Below, one piece after another: positions 36,901-48,900 of a DNA stretch of 64,000 nt. Below the pieces are notes generated by a model. That model was not told the DNA's origin. It did not search any database and saw nothing but the letters and a program-made list of their open reading frames with translations. Position 1 is the stretch's first letter. Each line of letters starts with the position of its first letter. The stretch comes from Phoronis australis. Its lineage: Eukaryota; Phoronida; Phoronidae. The stretch spans positions 1 through 64,000 of the forward strand of contig NMRA01000095.1 of NCBI GenBank assembly GCA_002633005.1, written 5' to 3'. Position numbers and translations under genes: made by a program.

Positions 36901-39900
36901 AATTTTAGCTGTTTGTTACTGTGAGGAAGGCTATATTGGAAGTGACTGTACAATCGAAAAAGGTAAACCACCCTCAGTGTACTCACTTCCTCAGCAAGGA
37001 CTATGTGACATAAGGCGTCGGCCGTGTGAAGGAACGCCGGTATATGGTGACTATTTCGTGGATTCTGACAACCTGACATGTCATTTGGATTACCTGCAGG
37101 TACAGTGTATGTTTTGAAACTTTAATCTCCTCCAAGCGTTTCACTTGGCAAAAATCAGGATCAGAAGCAGTGGACTTTAAAAGCTTCGCAAAAATGGGAA
37201 AATTGAATGTGAAGCTTTACGATTTATAACACTGAGAAAATCCAAGGTAAAACATTCAAACTGGAAAAACACAGCTACAAATGCAGAAGCATTCATTCAT
37301 ATCAAGCATGTGTCAAGCATCAGGGCAGCCTTTCATGTAGACTGCTAAGCTATTTGAACGTAACGACTAATTAAAAACTCCAGTAATTTAGACACTCAAA
37401 ATTATGCAAATAATCCTCAGAACAATACAAAAGTTTTTATGAAACAAGTAAGGCCGATGTTGCATAAAATCATATGTCGGCCTGATTTATGTTTTGTTAT
37501 TGGCAGATTGGCCTTTACGGCTCCAAAAGCTACACCGGCGAAAAGGCTACAACCAAAGCTGAACTGGAGACGTTCAACGAAATATTTTGTCTCCTTCCGA
37601 AGTCACGTGTTCGTCGAAGTATTGAAGCGAACTCTTCTACAGGAATTCCCGTTTCTGGTTACCAAGTGGGAGTCAGTAATGACGGGAAGACTGTTAGTGA
37701 AAAAGTCACTTTCTTGTCATATGATGCAAAATGCATCTCATGTAACGCCTCTGACTATTGTAGCCAAAAGGTGAGTCGTTAGCACAGTAGCTTGTTGTAA
37801 AAGGCGTAGACTGCGTTCTGTAACAGTTCTCATATATTTGGGCTATGCTAGATCCGAAACCTTTTTACGCCACGCCCTTGACCTAAGTAGGTACATGTAC
37901 TTGGGCAAATAAGACGCAGGGAATCAGCTTCACTATTTTTAAATTATGAAAGTTTTAAGAAAGCTTTTATTTAGAAGCTCGTAATGATATTACGCAATAT
38001 CAGAGTGAAAGGCACATTTTGAATCATCGTATTCAGCTTTAGTTCAACAATGTTACAAAAAGTGAAGATTTGTTGAAGGAAATTGAATGTAATTTAAGGT
38101 TATTTTGGATCGTAGAAAGATTCCAGACTTGGCTAGCTTTTGTTGTACTGTACATCATATCTCAGAAACAGCAAATTGGATCCACATTAAATTTTCTTGT
38201 ACTATGTTTATGCATTATTGTCCAGCAGTCTATGGCGAACTGTTTGATAAAATTCCGTATTTTCGAGGATCTACCCGTAACATGACTGGTGATTTTTTTT
38301 GAAAAAAACATACGAAAACGAGATGATTGTTTAGAAAATTGTAAACGAGTTTTTTGAGATTTCATCATCACCGTTTGGATCGAATTAAATTTGGTCACTC
38401 TATTTTTACCATTGTTTTTCTGAAATGTACTTTTTTCATTGATTTGATTGGTCACGTGACCCAATTACTGGCAGATTGGTATAAAGCCAAAAATCAATTG
38501 ATACAAGTCTTGTCAGTATTGGCTGAAACTGTATACTTCAAGTAAGTTAAATTTTAAAAGTTTTTAATATAGTTATTTTGTTAAACATACACATTTGTCG
38601 CCTAAAAGAACCTGAATTCACGTTCTTCCATTTTAAAGACTGCACTTTTGACTGCCGATTTCAATATTGAAAATTTTGCCTGGTTGTCACTATTAATTAC
38701 GCAGTGCGGTTTAAGAACTCACTAGAGGAAGGTTAAGAACCTGGTATGGGCGCCTAATCCAACCCTGTCATTGCTGTCCCTCGCCTCAATTCCTGCTTCA
38801 CTGCTTTTGCTCAATGTCTAACATTACGAACCTCAACACGGACAGGAACAGACTATTTGTTGGTCACTTGTGCAATCAACAGCGGATGGATTGATGGAAA
38901 CGAGGCACCCTTCTACCTCATGACTTATCATACAAGCCACGCGACTCCCCAGATGCCGCCCCCGTGAGCTGTCTGAGCTGTAATAATAGCATGACTTTTT
39001 GAGCTATGGACAAAACTGGACACCCAATGTCATTTAAAGGGACGTTTCAGTTTCTTTCCCTTCATATTTGCCTTTCTTACTCAAGGAGTGCCTTCCTTTC
39101 AACATTTATTGTAATACGGCAATTGGCGACAAGGCAACATGAATAAATTGTATTAAGTAGAAAACAATTGCACGGCTTCATCTCAGGCAACATTTCAGCA
39201 GGTCTTTGGATCTTATCATAGATAAAAATCGATGCTCTCAGGTAAATTATGTTTTATGTTGCTTTTAATTTCAAAAGAATCTGCTACGTGCAGGTCAGTG
39301 ATAATTTTGCGACGTATATTATCACATTCGACACATATTGTCGACCGTGCGACTACATGTATATTATAAAGGAGAAGTCTTAGCCTCTCAACAAATATCT
39401 CGAACATTAAAATAAACTTGAGACAGGGACTAGGTTCGATAACACTTGTATACATGCATGCCGTCAACATTGAGACACATTGGCTCCGGGGCGACTGTGT
39501 GTATCAGGTGAGACAGTATGATGAGCACCACGTCTGATGCCAGTCGCGTTGGAGGGAGTAGTGTGTAAAACATAGTATTTCGGGTTCTTAAGACACGTTT
39601 TACTCACTCCTACTTTCGGTGGCACCCTTATTCCGACTTTGGCATCGCATTCCGAATCAAAACACACCAACATTTTTGAAGTATGGATTTGCACATGCCG
39701 TCAGTTACAGTAGGCCTTATAAACGTATTATCGCGTTGGCCTTCTTGTACAAATTTCGCAATGCTAAGTCCTACTATGGTGCCAAAATGACTGTTTTTAT
39801 ATCAAAAATACGGTGTTGTAACAAGCCCCAGATGTTAATTAAGTAGGCCTTACAATACAGCAGCTCAATTACGAACCCCATTTAACGTTAACAAATTGAG

Positions 39901-42900
39901 ATGGCGCTGGCACCAGTCAAAACCTCTGACATCATCGACACAACGAAATTGGCTTTCACCGTGTCTCCATCGTGTTGGAATTGGCGATGACCGGCCGTTT
40001 AATTTAGTGCAAAATACGTGGAAAATAAGGCAAACACATTAATTGTCCATTTTGTGTCAATATTATTAATATTCAAATTGATCAAAATCATTACCGTTGA
40101 AAATTGTATTCAAATAATTATCTCACATTCTAAACAGTCGAAAAAACAGAACTCTTCGTCCGAATTGTTATCTGGCAATTTCACAATGTTAATTATAAAG
40201 TGTGGATTGCTTGATACAAACATTGTGATGTTAGGAACTTTTGCATTCATGTCTTCTTTAACACGAAGGTGTGAACGCTGCGCAATTCCGATCCGGCCCC
40301 TGTCGAGAGTAATTTCTAGTTGTTATGAATTAAGGATGCAAACACGATCCAAAAATAACCGTCTAATCCCACCTCATTTAATTTCTGTCATTATTGATCT
40401 TCTTAGAACCTCCCGAGTTCAAATCTTAACAACTAACGTCTACTTTCAGAACAACACGTGCTTAATTGGAGGATTCTGTTATTTACCGGGAGAGATAAAT
40501 CCGTCAAATGCCTGCGAGTTCTGTTCAGTTGCAGTGAGTGAAGTCAAATGGACACCAAAATACGTAAGACTTTTTTAACACTGATAAATAAATTTCTTGC
40601 CCGTGCAATCTTGTGTCAGGAAAAGTGTAAGATAATATTCTCATACACTGTATCGCGGAACCGACAATGTCGATTTACTTCACACTAGGTACATGTACAA
40701 CTGACGAGCAGTAACGTAACTGTTCCTTTAACCCTTGTGGGAGACTCTGTTAAAACTGCATTTTCTTTTGTTTGACTGTGCTTAAGTTAAAATTAGGCAT
40801 CTTATCAAAACAAAACGGGTCCCGAAAATGTAGTTACCATGTCACTACTTTATTGCCGTTGCCAAAAAGAACGTACAGGAACGAGTTGAACGATATACAA
40901 TGTAGAAAATCCAAGGGTTGGCCTCCCCGTCTAAAAGTGGACCGCTCCACTTCAGATTTCGTAGTTATCTCAGTTCCAGTTCAATTCTAAACCGCCACTA
41001 GATTGTCAGGAATATTATATATCCAGTTTTGTAGGCTTAATTAGCAGCTTTCTTATTTTTGCAAGAAAATGGTGGTTGGCAGGGGTGGCGCATCATAGGG
41101 GGCTGGAGGGTGGGCTATATCCCCCACTCTTTTCAGTGCTGTGCTGCCCATAATCTACGTGTGGTGCACCACAGGAGGGGCTGGGAGCTATAGCCCCCAC
41201 CTTTTTCAGTGGTGCGCTGCCCTTGATTTGGCAATGACAGAGGCCTTGTCCGTGTTTCTGAAAGTCTCGTTTCCACCTATGAAGACAACTATCTTGTATG
41301 CTTAAACTAATTTTCGAGAGGTAGAGTGGGAGAAGGGAAAACAATTTATTGCGTCCATTCACTGCTTCCATGTTTTACGTCAACGTTGCAACTCTTTCTC
41401 ATAAGAAAACTTTAATGGCATTAGGTTGACGAGTATAGAACTAATTATAACGAACAAATATTGGTTATAGTCTACCAGCAAGGTTTAGAGCCCAAGTGGG
41501 TGCCTGATGCATCTCATGAGAATACATGTAGGCCTACTGTAGAAACAAAGAGAATTTTTGGAAAGTTATCATTAATTTCTTACGGAAGAATTCATGGGGC
41601 GTTCTCATCCCAGCGCATGGGTTTGTGTGACATGAATCCTCTAAATCCAGAAATTGTTGGGCAGGCCTTTGTCTGATCGGTAAACTGGTTGTCGATTTTC
41701 GATAGATTCTACCTGTACCTTTCATCTAGTATCCATGATAAGCTCAACACCTAACTACTAGAAATACCACTAAAATGATGTGATCTCTACCGACCTTAGT
41801 TGTATAACACAAATAAATCATACGTTTGTTAGTAGCACTGCTCAGGAGGACCGCTATCGCACAACCAATGTGAATATTACGTCTCTCAATCGCTATCTAT
41901 ATCAAGGTCAACTAGTTTTGCCTTTCTGCGGATATTTGTCCAACTCATTTGTGAATAAATGTTCACGAAATATTAACATTAGTGTTGTGTTCGTGGAACA
42001 TGAATATTAAAAGTGTACGTATGCGTTTTTATCAATGGAAGCATGCAACTTTTGACAATTTTGCCGTCTACGCCAGGCACATGTCGCTTGTGATGCGTTG
42101 GCTTCAGGGTTAACCAACTGAGCATTACTGTGTACATAAATATTCCGTGGCGTGGGGAGGGGCTGGTGGTGCACATGAGACATGGTTCAATGAGGGTCGT
42201 GACAAAGTAGGTATCGCTTTGCAATGAACAGGACGACCAAACGCAAAATTGAATTGCAATTCGACCTTTGGATGAAGTTTTGCAACAGACGACGTGCCAT
42301 TTTCCTACTGTTCTCCCAATTGCTACATGTATCACGGCGTCGAACTGACAATCGCTGTTAAATACAGTTGCATATTACTTTGGAAACCAAGAATTTTTAA
42401 CTGTTGGCTCACTGCCACCTAATTACAGAATCAATCATGCTTAATCCAAGGACAGTGTTTCCAGGATGAGGAAGTGAACCCGGCAAATGATTGTGAGTTG
42501 TGTTCAGCGAAAAACAATACTGGAGACTGGACAAAGAAACACGTGAGTGCGAAGACTACTAGTTGCTATGCATTGTAGGCGTAGTCGCTGCACGTGATTC
42601 TCTCCCCGGTTCAGCCGGGTAAACCGACTAAGAAATCTGATTGGTTTGTAAACCGGAACTCATCTTCGTGAAGCAACCGTGGCAGAGTTCAGTAAAGCTA
42701 GGACCTGCGCTAGGTTCTCGCTAAAAAGCAAGACTTCACGAGGTTATGTGAGGTATTGTCCTGTATTTTGAATGGGAACAAGACTGGTGAGTTTGGTTAG
42801 ATTTTCCAGTCGCGAGACAGCTACTGAACTCTACCATCATTTCTTTGCCAGTGCCGATTCGTGAACGCTATGCACTCACGAAAGACAACACGAGGTCACA

Positions 42901-45900
42901 CAAATAAGTGTTCACGATATACTGCCTTGCATTACATCCAAAGCACGTGATCACTCTTGGACTAGTCTTACGTCATTATTGCGTCTACAGAACTCGGCTT
43001 AACAGGTGGAGAAACCTAGTGCAGTCGTCTGTTCACTTGACATCCCATTCATGTTCATCAGTAATTTTAGTTAACAGGACAATTTTCCACATGCACCCTG
43101 AAACGATAATTGTTATCAGCACTTGTGCAAAAGTGCATAATATGATAGAACTCGTGCACTATGTCTGTATTTCTAATATCAAAGCGTGCATGCAAATTTT
43201 GACACTTTTACCGCCTGTGCCAGTCACTTTTAAGTAACTTGGGATGCGTTCATGGGGTTAATCCAGTGTGCTTTGGCGTAGCCAGACGTATTCCGTCGGG
43301 GAGGGGCCCGGGGGGCTGCACATGCGGCATTGTGGAGTAAGAGTGACAAAGAGGGGATCACTTTCAATAAACAGGAAGATCAAACGCGAAATTGAACAGT
43401 AATTCAACCTTTCGATGGCGTTTTGCAACAGACAGGGTGTCAAAGCTCCGCTGTTCCCCCCCTTGCTATGCCGGCCGTACTGACAATAGCTGTTGCAAGA
43501 GTCTTACTTTGGAAACCCAGAATTTAGGCTTACTTCTATCTGATTACAGAATCAATCATGCTTAATCCAAGGACAGTGCTTCCAGGATGGGGAAGTGAAC
43601 CCGGCAAATGATTGCGAGTTGTGTTCAGCCAAAAACAACAGTGGAGATTGGACAAAGAAACACGTGAGTGCGAGGAAAACTGCTGTGCATAGTAGGTAGT
43701 GGCTGCACGTGATTTACTCACCAGTTCAGTTGCGTTAATCGCCTAAAAATCTGATTGGTTCGTAAGCTGGAAATCATCATCAAGAATCAACCGAGGTAGA
43801 GTTCAGTAAAGCTATAACTCAAACTAGGACCTCGCTACAAGCAAGACTTCACGAGATTATGGGAGATATTGTCTTGTATTTTAAATGAAAACAGGCGTAC
43901 GTTCAGTAGACGCTAGGACCAAGCTAAAATCTAGTCAACACTACGTGTCCCTATTTAAAATACACAGCAATATCGCTCGTAATCTCGCGAAGTCTTGCTT
44001 TATAGCGAGGTCCTAGCGTTACTGAACGGGAGGCTAGACTGGTACTTTTGGCTAGATTTTTCTAGTCCCGAAACAGATACTGAACTCTACCCCGATGTCG
44101 TTCCCGTTGCCTGTAAGTGTCTAGTGCTTTGCACTCGCGAACCGCACCATCACCCGAGTTTCACGAGATATCGCCTTGCATGACGCTGAGCACGTGATCA
44201 CACTAGAATTGCGTTATTATTGCATCTACACAGCTCGGCTAACGGGTGCAGAGAACCAAGTGCAATCGTCTGTGTGTTCGCTTCACATCCTCGGCCTTTC
44301 ACGTTTGCTCAACAGTAATTTTAGTTTAATTGGAAAATGGCCCCATGCACCCTCGCACATTATCATCTAAACTGCGTTGATGTGAAAGAGCTACACTGTA
44401 TAAGGGAAATTGTGTTGATGTGATGGAACTACGTGGGAAAAATGGAAGTTAATCCTAATTAACGTACCGATAAAATCACCAGGTATGTTTTTTGTGCAAA
44501 TTAAGTCTGTCTCGGTGATTTTTTATTTTGCCATATCTCGCTGGTTATTTCATGTACTTGAAAATATATGTGGATAGCAATGCTTTGACGGTCAAGCATT
44601 GCGAAAAACACATTTTCAAAGTAAGCCCTTTTTTCTGTTCTGTATAGTTAAATTGCACTTTAGCATTGCCGTTCTTCAAAGACGCATCACGTACTGTAAA
44701 ACGAATGAAAATCGATAAAAACAAACACAAGTCTTAGTAGTAAGCATAGCTCTAGTAAACAAAACAGAACGATGAATGCTGCAAGTATCCTGTATACATG
44801 TATGAAGCACTGGCCAAAGATTGCAGCGACAAGTGACGAAGGCTTCACGAACGGGTGAACTCAAGGTTATCTGGTTTCTTATCGACAAGGCTGTACATTT
44901 AACAGAATGTCTAGAAAAATACAAAACTCAATAAAACTAAATATTTTCTGAGAGTATAATGGCTACAAAAAATTTATTGTTGACTTTTTAGCAAGCTGTC
45001 TAAATGATTGGGTCATGTGACCAGGTTTTTAATAAATTTTAGGTATTTCTATAGCAAAACAACGTTATCAATCACAAGATCAAATTTCATTTTATATGAA
45101 TATTCAAGGTCAGGTATGAAAAACGTTGTTACAGTTTTCTAAAATATTATTTCATTTACCTTTTATCAACTTTAAGGATGTTTCATGAAAACCATAAACA
45201 TGTAGATCCCCACGCAACAGTGGAACATTGTCAAAACAAGAATAGTGCATAAACAATTGTGTCACAAAATTTCATGTGAATCCAATCGGACGCTTCTAAG
45301 ATATAATTTTCCGCATCTGTCAAATTTGGTCTTTTTATAGGGTCCTACATGTACATAATCGGTTGAACTTCTGAAGTATATACACTGTTCTATCAGTGGC
45401 TATTCGGAAGAACATTAAAAAGTTTTGCTGTGATTTTGCTTATTGAAATGTTGGGTAAATATCTAAACTTCCATGTAAATTATAGGCAATCCGTCAATGA
45501 AGAATGGGTTCTCGATACTGTAACAACGAATCACTTAGGAAATGACTCGTTTGTACACAATGGTGGTACTAATTCGCATAAAAAATACTTGGGGCATTTT
45601 TGTAATATTGGTATTAATTTTCAATTTGTCTCGTTATTTCCCTCACAAAAATGTAATTTAGTATTTACTTTACAATGGCAATGGACTACCATGGTTAGAA
45701 ACCACCTACATGTGTAGTAAGGTTTTGCTACAGTGTATGTCAGGTTGATTTGCTCATCGCCTATACTGGTTCCTAATTACTGGCGTGTGATTGAGAATTT
45801 AAAGTTATATTTTTGGCTATATTTTACTTATTCCGTAACGAACGATGCTTTTGACGTTGCCGTCCTGGCGTTCTGCAGTAAATGTCCACTTTGCAAGGTT

Positions 45901-48900
45901 ACACGAATTGTTGCACGATAATCTGCAGCTTGCATGCAATTGTGTGAATTGATACTTGGTGAAACCAGTTGATGAAGTCTTGTTTCTTCCAAAATGCTTT
46001 AGGTGTCGCTCCTCTACAATGTTGTGTACATAAATATAAATGTAAATATCGTTTTATTTCAATAGGAGCATTCCTGCTTGATTGGAGGAACTTGTTATCC
46101 CGAAGATCAGACGAATCCTTCCAATGACTGCGAAATGTGCTCATCCCAAAACACTTCTAGCTGGACAAAGAAATATGTGAGACCTCAAGATGGATAAATG
46201 TCATATCAGATTTTTGCCTAATAAATTTCAAAGTGTTGTGGAAATGTATGCGCAGCACACCAACCAAAACACAGGATTGCACCAAAATCAAACGAGTTGC
46301 CCTCTCTCTCAACACAAATTAGCCTCACTTGGGCCTTGTATTATAAGAAGTAAGTTGTGGCATAAATAAGAAATTTTGTCCCTGCAAATTTGTAATCTTC
46401 TGAATTGAGCTCAATATACTTTCCATAATGGTTATGTGTGAAATATCACCGAGACGGAATTTGTTATATAAATTTTCTCTCACTTCTCAGGAAATAAGTT
46501 AGCCTTGGTGACTAGGCACGTTGTCTGCTTTCAGAACGTCTCGTGTCTAATAAAGGACACTTGCCACGCCGAGGGAGATGTAAACCCGTCCAACGCGTGT
46601 GAAACTTGTTCATCAAAGAATGATTCCACCTGGTCGAAGAAATTTGTAAGTTCCCTTGTTAAAGCTAGGTTCTCAGAGATTATGATTGTGGACGTGGTTG
46701 GATCTGAAATACTGGCAGTGATACCATATACCATATGCCAAAAAAATTCAGAAGCCCTCAAGCGGACCCTGAAGTATACAATATTGTCACCGCTATATAG
46801 TGACTAGGCTACATATATTCAAATTTTTTTGAGCTGACGTAAGACACTAGATATGTGACTGAAGCAACTAGACGTCTATCGTTTGCAAGAGCATGGAAAT
46901 GAGGTTGAACCAAAAGCTGTTCACAAAAGCTGAACGGAATACCTCTCTGTCTGAATTTTCAATTCTTATTAAAATTAGTAAACTGTCACGGATTATGTAA
47001 ACAATTATGTCAATGGTTGATAGAGAATGAACGGATTACAAGAAAAAAAGGGGTTATTCTGGACCAAGCAGACCAACGTCAGAGTTTTCTGCAGACATGC
47101 ATATTGAAATACGCCCAGTAAGCAAATACACTAAGTGCACTTATTTAGGAGTGCATGGCTGGACCCTAAACTACGGGTAACCTCTCTCATTCTCATAGCA
47201 AGTGGCACGGAAGTCGCGATTTAAGTAAATGTCCAACAATAGTCTTACACGTAACTGAGAGAACAGTCATTCAAAGCTGTGTTACATGTATGGCGGTACT
47301 GTCAGACTCTCGCAGGCTAAAGATTCATGCACCCGGATATTCTTTACATCCATTTATACTCCAGGTCGTTTATTTGGACTTGACTATTGTTCCGAAACTG
47401 ATATTTTCTGAATAAACGTCTTGTGGTTGTGTGCAGAAAATCCTGCATGGACTGTATCAATAGTGACTAATGTCCCAGTCAGTTCACTGCAACGGAAATA
47501 TTCACTACGCCATTTGGAGGGTAAACATCATTGAGGGAGGTATCGGCCACAAGACGTTAAAATATTCTGAGCTTACTTTGCCTAATTTCTCGTGGAAGGT
47601 TAACGAAAAACATGATTCACTATACACTCTACTTTTTTGATATTGTTTACTGTGTTATCTTTTCATTTTTTCGTGATATTGCCAAGACCTCTGTTTGCTA
47701 GAAGATTGCCGACTCATTTATTGTGATCTGGTTACGGCCGCTTTAGTCTTTCTTCAAACATCTCGAGGCCCAGTCTACCAAATATTCTGATAAAGGAAAC
47801 ATGTTTAGTAATAATTATTTGATTAATTCTTAAAATGAATCAGAGTACATGTAGACCGGAGAGAAGTGCAAACCCATTCGGCTGTCTGAACATTTTTGAT
47901 ATGTTCAACTCATCTTGCACCGCAGTCCAGCGATCAAGTTCACTTCGGAGTGCGTAATCGAAAGAGATTACTCCGACAATGCTCTTTTCGGCTATTCGCT
48001 TCTTTTTCTCACATATACGCTTGTGATTAATCGGCTTTTATCAACATTCGACACCGCCCGCGTCGTGCATTTTCATACCGCCTCATCCAACAAAACAATT
48101 GATTAGTTCACCGCCCCTAATTCAGTGTGAACTGAACTTTGATAGGAATTCATCATAAGGAATCATCCCCTTTATATGGATACGACCAGGATAACGCGTG
48201 TGGAATGCCTTTTTAAGGCTTACACGGATATTTCGCATCCTGGTTAGCGCCCTCCTCCCAATTAAATCCTAGGTGTGCTAATATTGTGTTGTTAACCGGA
48301 TTTTTTAATTTTGCATTGTACATGTAGGTTAACTCGTGTTCCATTAACGGATCGTGCTACGCTGACGGCGAAAGTAATCCTGCCAACGCCTGTCTTGTGT
48401 GTTCTGCGCAAAGTAATTCAAGTGTTTGGACACAAAAATACGTAAGAATGCTCAATTAGTTTTCACAGCAATATTAAAATTCCAATATGCACAGATACCT
48501 TTTTCTGAGCAAGAATTTTACAGTTTCGGCCGATATTTGCATTTTCAAATCTAATGTTTAATGCACCTTTATCTGCCACCAGCTTCCTCACTGGGACTCG
48601 TATCATGACCTAGTGACAATTTTTAAAGAAAGGACGTAAGCCCTGGGGCATTTTAAAAGGTTCCTGAAGTACATGTACAATAACATGCATTTTTAATGTA
48701 ATTTAATTGATGAATAAATACTATATCAGAAAGCACATCTTTGTTACTCTTTCACATTTTTGTAGAAAAGCGTTTTTCCAGTGTTAATTCCTATTGGCTA
48801 ACGCGCGTCTGACGTCACTGAGGCTGTAACGTGGGTAAAGGCAATAAGATAAATCAAGCTTATTATGTATATAGCTCATTGGGTGAATGCCCCTCGGCTA

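Larger units (their letters stand above)
42030..44380 (+). repeat. Tandem duplication of about 1.15 kb carrying exons 12 and 13
   Basis: The left unit (about 42030-43172) and right unit (about 43173-44380) align through their whole length: GCATGCAA...TTTTGACA...GCCGTCTACGCCAG at the start, the exon in the middle, then CTGCACGTGATT, TCTGATTGGTT, AGCAAGACTTCACGAG, CTGAACTCTACC and CACGTGATCAC. Introns have many changes and indels while the exons differ by only 8 bases. The right unit carries extra sequence inside a palindromic repeat. Confidence 0.8.

Noticed and set aside
40018-40449. Upstream extension of exon 11
   Set aside because: The frame is open by chance. The TTTCAG acceptor at 40449 and the phase-0 start shared by all other repeats set the exon boundary.
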